Of a stretch of 64,000 nt of DNA, positions 61,490 through 64,000 are shown piece after piece (the first letter of the stretch is position 1; each line of letters opens with the position of its first letter). A program made the translations under genes and the position numbers. Location of the stretch: contig NZ_FTOC01000001.1 in assembly GCF_900156645.1 (NCBI RefSeq), positions 186,001-250,000 of the forward strand, in the 5' to 3' direction. The stretch is from Salimicrobium flavidum (lineage in GTDB: Bacteria; Bacillota; Bacilli; Bacillales; Halobacillaceae). Below the pieces are notes generated by a model. It was given only the letters and a program-made list of their open reading frames with translations, was not told the origin of the DNA and did no database searches.

Positions 61490-64000
61490 TTACTGATTCT
61501 GCTGGTCTGTCGAGTCGTTCGACTCGTCCGAATCCTCAGAGGATCCGGAACCACCTTCTGATGAAGAATTACCTGAAGAGTCACTGCTCTGTTGTTCAAC
61601 TTGATCATTCTCATCATTGCTTTGTTGCTCGGTGTCATTGTTCTGGTCATTGCTTTGCTGGTTGCTTCCATTATCCTGATCATTGTTTTGCTGTTCTGAA
61701 TCGTTGTTTTGATTGCCGGAGCTACCACCCTCATTCTCAGAGGAACCATTGTTCTGATTGCCGGAGTTACCGTTACCATTCTCTCCATCGGAGTTATTAT
61801 TCTGTTCCCCTGAATTGTTCTCCTGGTCGGTGCCTGATTCGCCGTTATTATTTTCATCATTTTCTTGCTCTTGCTCATTTTCACCTTCATTGCTTTCTTG
61901 GTTCTCTTCGTCCTCGCCAGAAGAAGGTTCTTCGCCAGGAACTTGTACGGAAACGGAACGGCCTTCACTGTCTGAGGACCCTCCGGAACCTGAAGCTACT
62001 ACCGTAATGTCGTACGTTCTTCCGGGTTGAGGATTACTAATCTGCAGACTGGTCTGTTCGGTGTTGGAAAGAGTGCTTCCATTAGCGTATACACTGAATT
62101 GAGCACTTTCCGAGTAAGACCATGAGACATTGATGCTGTCGCTTGATTCACTGTACGTTGCAGCCAGGTTACTTACTGGGTCCATCCGCTGAAATTGTGA
62201 AGAAACATTTGAAGGCTGGTTATCCACCTGGAAGAGTTCAGTCACAATTCTTGAAGAAGGAGTGTAAGCACTCGGCAGTTTAGCAGGACGGGAGCCAGCT
62301 TCGACATCAACCCAGACCGCACTTTCGGGTCTGCTGAAGTCTTCTGTTTCTACATCCTGGGATAGTTCACCCATAAGGTGGCGGAACATTTGTTTCGGTA
62401 TATCTTTTCCGCTTTGAATAGGAGACCTATCCTGATTCCCTGTCCATACAGAAATCGAGTAATTTGTAGAGTAGCCGTTGAACCAGGAGTCCACCTCTTC
62501 GTTCGTGGTTCCGGTTTTTCCTGCTACAGGTACTCCCGGAACATCGGCAGCTGTGCCTGTTCCTTCAGTAACTACTGTCTCAAGCATGGAAGTGATCATA
62601 TAAGCTGTATAATCTTTCATCGCTGAAACCGGTTCAGGGGTGAAATCGACCGTGCCGTTTTCAGGCGTTTCGACCTTCCTGACCGTGTACGGTTCATTAT
62701 ACACACCTTCATTACCGAAGGCGGCAAAGGCACCGGCCATTTGAATCGGAGTGACCTCCTCGGAACCGATGGCATCTGAAAGCACCATACCGTCTTCACC
62801 AAAGGAAATACCAAGCTTCTCGGCAAACTCGGAAGCCCTGTCTGTGCCGATTTCATCCAACGTTTTGATGGCGGGAATGTTGATGGAATCAGCGAGCGCT
62901 TCACGCATAGTCATCCACCCCCGATATCTATCATCCCAGTTGGTAGGGTTCCAATCTCCAAATTCGATCGGTTCATCCTGCAACTGGTGATACGTGGACC
63001 ACTGTTCAAATTCTATGGCAGGACCGTACGCTGCGATCGGTTTCATGGTTGAGCCTGCCTGGCGGGGGTCGTCGGAAGCATAGTTGAGTCCTCCGGAGAC
63101 ATAGTCCCTGCCCCCGCCGATAGCCCGGATTGCACCCGTCTGTGTGTCAGTTACTGTAACGGCTGTCTGAAGGTCCTCATTCGGCCAGCTGATAGGACCA
63201 CCGTCGCTACTGAGTGATTGTTCTGTCAGTTCCTGAGCCTCCGGGTCAAGCGTTGTATAGATTTTCAGTCCGTCTTTGAAAATATCTACATCTCCCATTT
63301 GGCTTTCCACTTCTTTTTTCACCCTGTCGATAAAAGCCTGGTACTGTCTCGTTTCCTCAGTTTGTTCAGCAAGCATGGAAGAGATCTCTGTCTGCCTGGC
63401 TTCTTCCGCTTCTGCTTCGCTGATTTTTCCATGGTCCACCATCAGATGAAGGACGGTGTTCATGCGATCTTTGGCAAGGTCCGGGTTTTCATAAGGGTCG
63501 TAACCGCTTGGACGTTGGGGCAGACCTGCTAGTAACGCGGATTCCGCTAAGGTAAGGTTATCAAGGTCCGTTTTGTTGAAATACGTTTCGGCAGCTTCAG
63601 CAACTCCATAAGCTCCCTGACCAAAATAAATCTTGTTTACATACATCTCGAATATTTCTTCTTTGGAATACTCACGATCCAACTTAAAGGCAAGGTACTG
63701 CTCCTGCACCTTCCGTTCGATCGTTTTGTCAGAAGTAAGCAGCGACTGCTTGATCACCTGCTGAGTAATCGTGCTGGCACCCTCTGAACCGAACCCTTGG
63801 GTAATATTAGCCCATATAGCTGCTAAAATCCGCTTGGGGTCTACACCACTGTGTTCGAAGAAACGCACGTCTTCGGTTGCGAGAACTGAATCCACATACT
63901 TTTGAGGGAGATCACCGTAAGACACTTGCGAGCGTCGTTCTTCGCCTGCGAGGTCGGTGACCAGTTCATCATTCATATCATAAACTTTGGATGAGAACGG
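61490..64000 (-). CDS. ponA: Penicillin-binding protein 1A (bifunctional), N-terminus cut by window
   Basis: A class A PBP that polymerises and cross-links peptidoglycan. 836 residues are visible; the frame runs off the window end (PFSSKVYDMNDELVTDL), so the membrane anchor is missing. Order: glycosyltransferase domain (ATEDVRFFEHSGVD, STITQQVIKQ), transpeptidase domain with GSTMKPIAAYG (SxxK), DSINIPA (SxN), AGKTGTTNE (KTG), then a fibronectin type III-like domain (about the VSNLAATYSESSDSINVSW region), and a tail of about 150 residues made almost only of N, Q, S, E, D and G. Downstream recU would lie outside. Confidence 0.95.
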   Translation of the reverse strand, partial: PFSSKVYDMNDELVTDLAGEERRSQVSYGDLPQKYVDSVLATEDVRFFEHSGVDPKRILAAIWANITQGFGSEGASTITQQVIKQSLLTSDKTIERKVQEQYLAFKLDREYSKEEIFEMYVNKIYFGQGAYGVAEAAETYFNKTDLDNLTLAESALLAGLPQRPSGYDPYENPDLAKDRMNTVLHLMVDHGKISEAEAEEARQTEISSMLAEQTEETRQYQAFIDRVKKEVESQMGDVDIFKDGLKIYTTLDPEAQELTEQSLSSDGGPISWPNEDLQTAVTVTDTQTGAIRAIGGGRDYVSGGLNYASDDPRQAGSTMKPIAAYGPAIEFEQWSTYHQLQDEPIEFGDWNPTNWDDRYRGWMTMREALADSINIPAIKTLDEIGTDRASEFAEKLGISFGEDGMVLSDAIGSEEVTPIQMAGAFAAFGNEGVYNEPYTVRKVETPENGTVDFTPEPVSAMKDYTAYMITSMLETVVTEGTGTAADVPGVPVAGKTGTTNEEVDSWFNGYSTNYSISVWTGNQDRSPIQSGKDIPKQMFRHLMGELSQDVETEDFSRPESAVWVDVEAGSRPAKLPSAYTPSSRIVTELFQVDNQPSNVSSQFQRMDPVSNLAATYSESSDSINVSWSYSESAQFSVYANGSTLSNTEQTSLQISNPQPGRTYDITVVASGSGGSSDSEGRSVSVQVPGEEPSSGEDEENQESNEGENEQEQENDENNNGESGTDQENNSGEQNNNSDGENGNGNSGNQNNGSSENEGGSSGNQNNDSEQQNNDQDNGSNQQSNDQNNDTEQQSNDENDQVEQQSSDSSGNSSSEGGSGSSEDSDESNDSTDQQNQ

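Noticed and set aside
61561-62007. 148-codon plus-strand Cys/His/Tyr-rich frame opposite the ponA tail
   Set aside because: It is the mirror of the low-complexity Asn/Gln/Ser/Glu codons of ponA; the odd composition is a by-product of that repeat.
1-64000. CRISPR arrays, tRNA/rRNA genes, prophage or insertion-sequence genes
   Set aside because: No spaced direct repeats, tRNA-like T-arm sequences, rRNA segments, integrases or transposases were seen on either strand.

Overview
This window is a stretch of core chromosome from a low-GC Gram-positive bacterium of the Bacillaceae. The gene order lysA-ppiB-ribT-scpAB-rluB-resABCDE-fer-recQ-gudB-ypdA-cmk-rpsA-der-gpsA-hbs-mtrB-hepS-menG-hepT-ndk-cheR-aro genes-qcrABC-dapB-mgsA-bshA-cca-birA-dinG-aspB-asnS-dnaD-nth-ponA follows the well-known Bacillus subtilis order almost gene for gene. 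G+C looks like the low-to-mid 40s percent (judged by eye, not computed). Many proteins are acidic, and PonA ends in a long acidic Asn/Gln/Ser/Glu tail, which suits a halophilic or halotolerant member such as the Halobacillus/Salimicrobium group. The genus is inference only.

Layout. 1-5.0 kb: lysine synthesis, PpiB, an orphan ribT, condensin partners scpAB, then a 660-base gap holding two dispersed repeats, and rluB. 5.1-11.0 kb: cytochrome c maturation (resABC) and the ResDE two-component system. 11.0-12.3 kb: a cobalamin riboswitch controlling a DUF4430 lipoprotein and an ECF S-component. 12.3-21.7 kb: ferredoxin, YpbB/RecQ, CPBP protease, phosphoesterase, MecB, glutamate dehydrogenase, bacillithiol-disulfide reductase, asparaginase and PrsW. 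21.8-30.7 kb: c-di-GMP motility brake, CMP kinase, acyltransferase, S1 protein, isopentenyl diphosphate isomerase, Der, GpsA, YphE/F and HU. 30.8-35.1 kb: TRAP, menaquinone side-chain and ring methylation genes, Ndk, CheR. 35.1-41.3 kb: aromatic amino acid operon. 41.4-46 kb: YpiA/ReoY/YpiF and the menaquinol:cytochrome c reductase. 46.2-53.8 kb: membrane proteins, MazG-like protein, DapB, MgsA, BshA, Cca, BirA. 53.8-64 kb: DinG, YpmA/B, AspB, AsnS, DnaD, Nth and the 3' part of ponA.

The genes describe an aerobic, menaquinone-using, bacillithiol-containing bacterium that is probably motile (MotI, CheR), with ResDE, Res cytochrome c assembly and the Qcr complex forming one respiratory theme.

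The main surprise is what is absent. At each place where B. subtilis carries sporulation or germination genes inside this gene order (dacB-spmAB, sleB-ypeB, probably seaA, spoIVA, ypjB), the flanking genes are present but the spore genes are not. This suggests a lineage that has lost sporulation. Several biosynthetic blocks are also missing from their usual places (ribDEAH, folE, trpEDCFBA, bshB1, panBCD). A family of about 165-175 bp intergenic repeats with inverted ends occurs at least four times. I did not find a clearly novel multi-gene system; most of the window is ordinary core genome.
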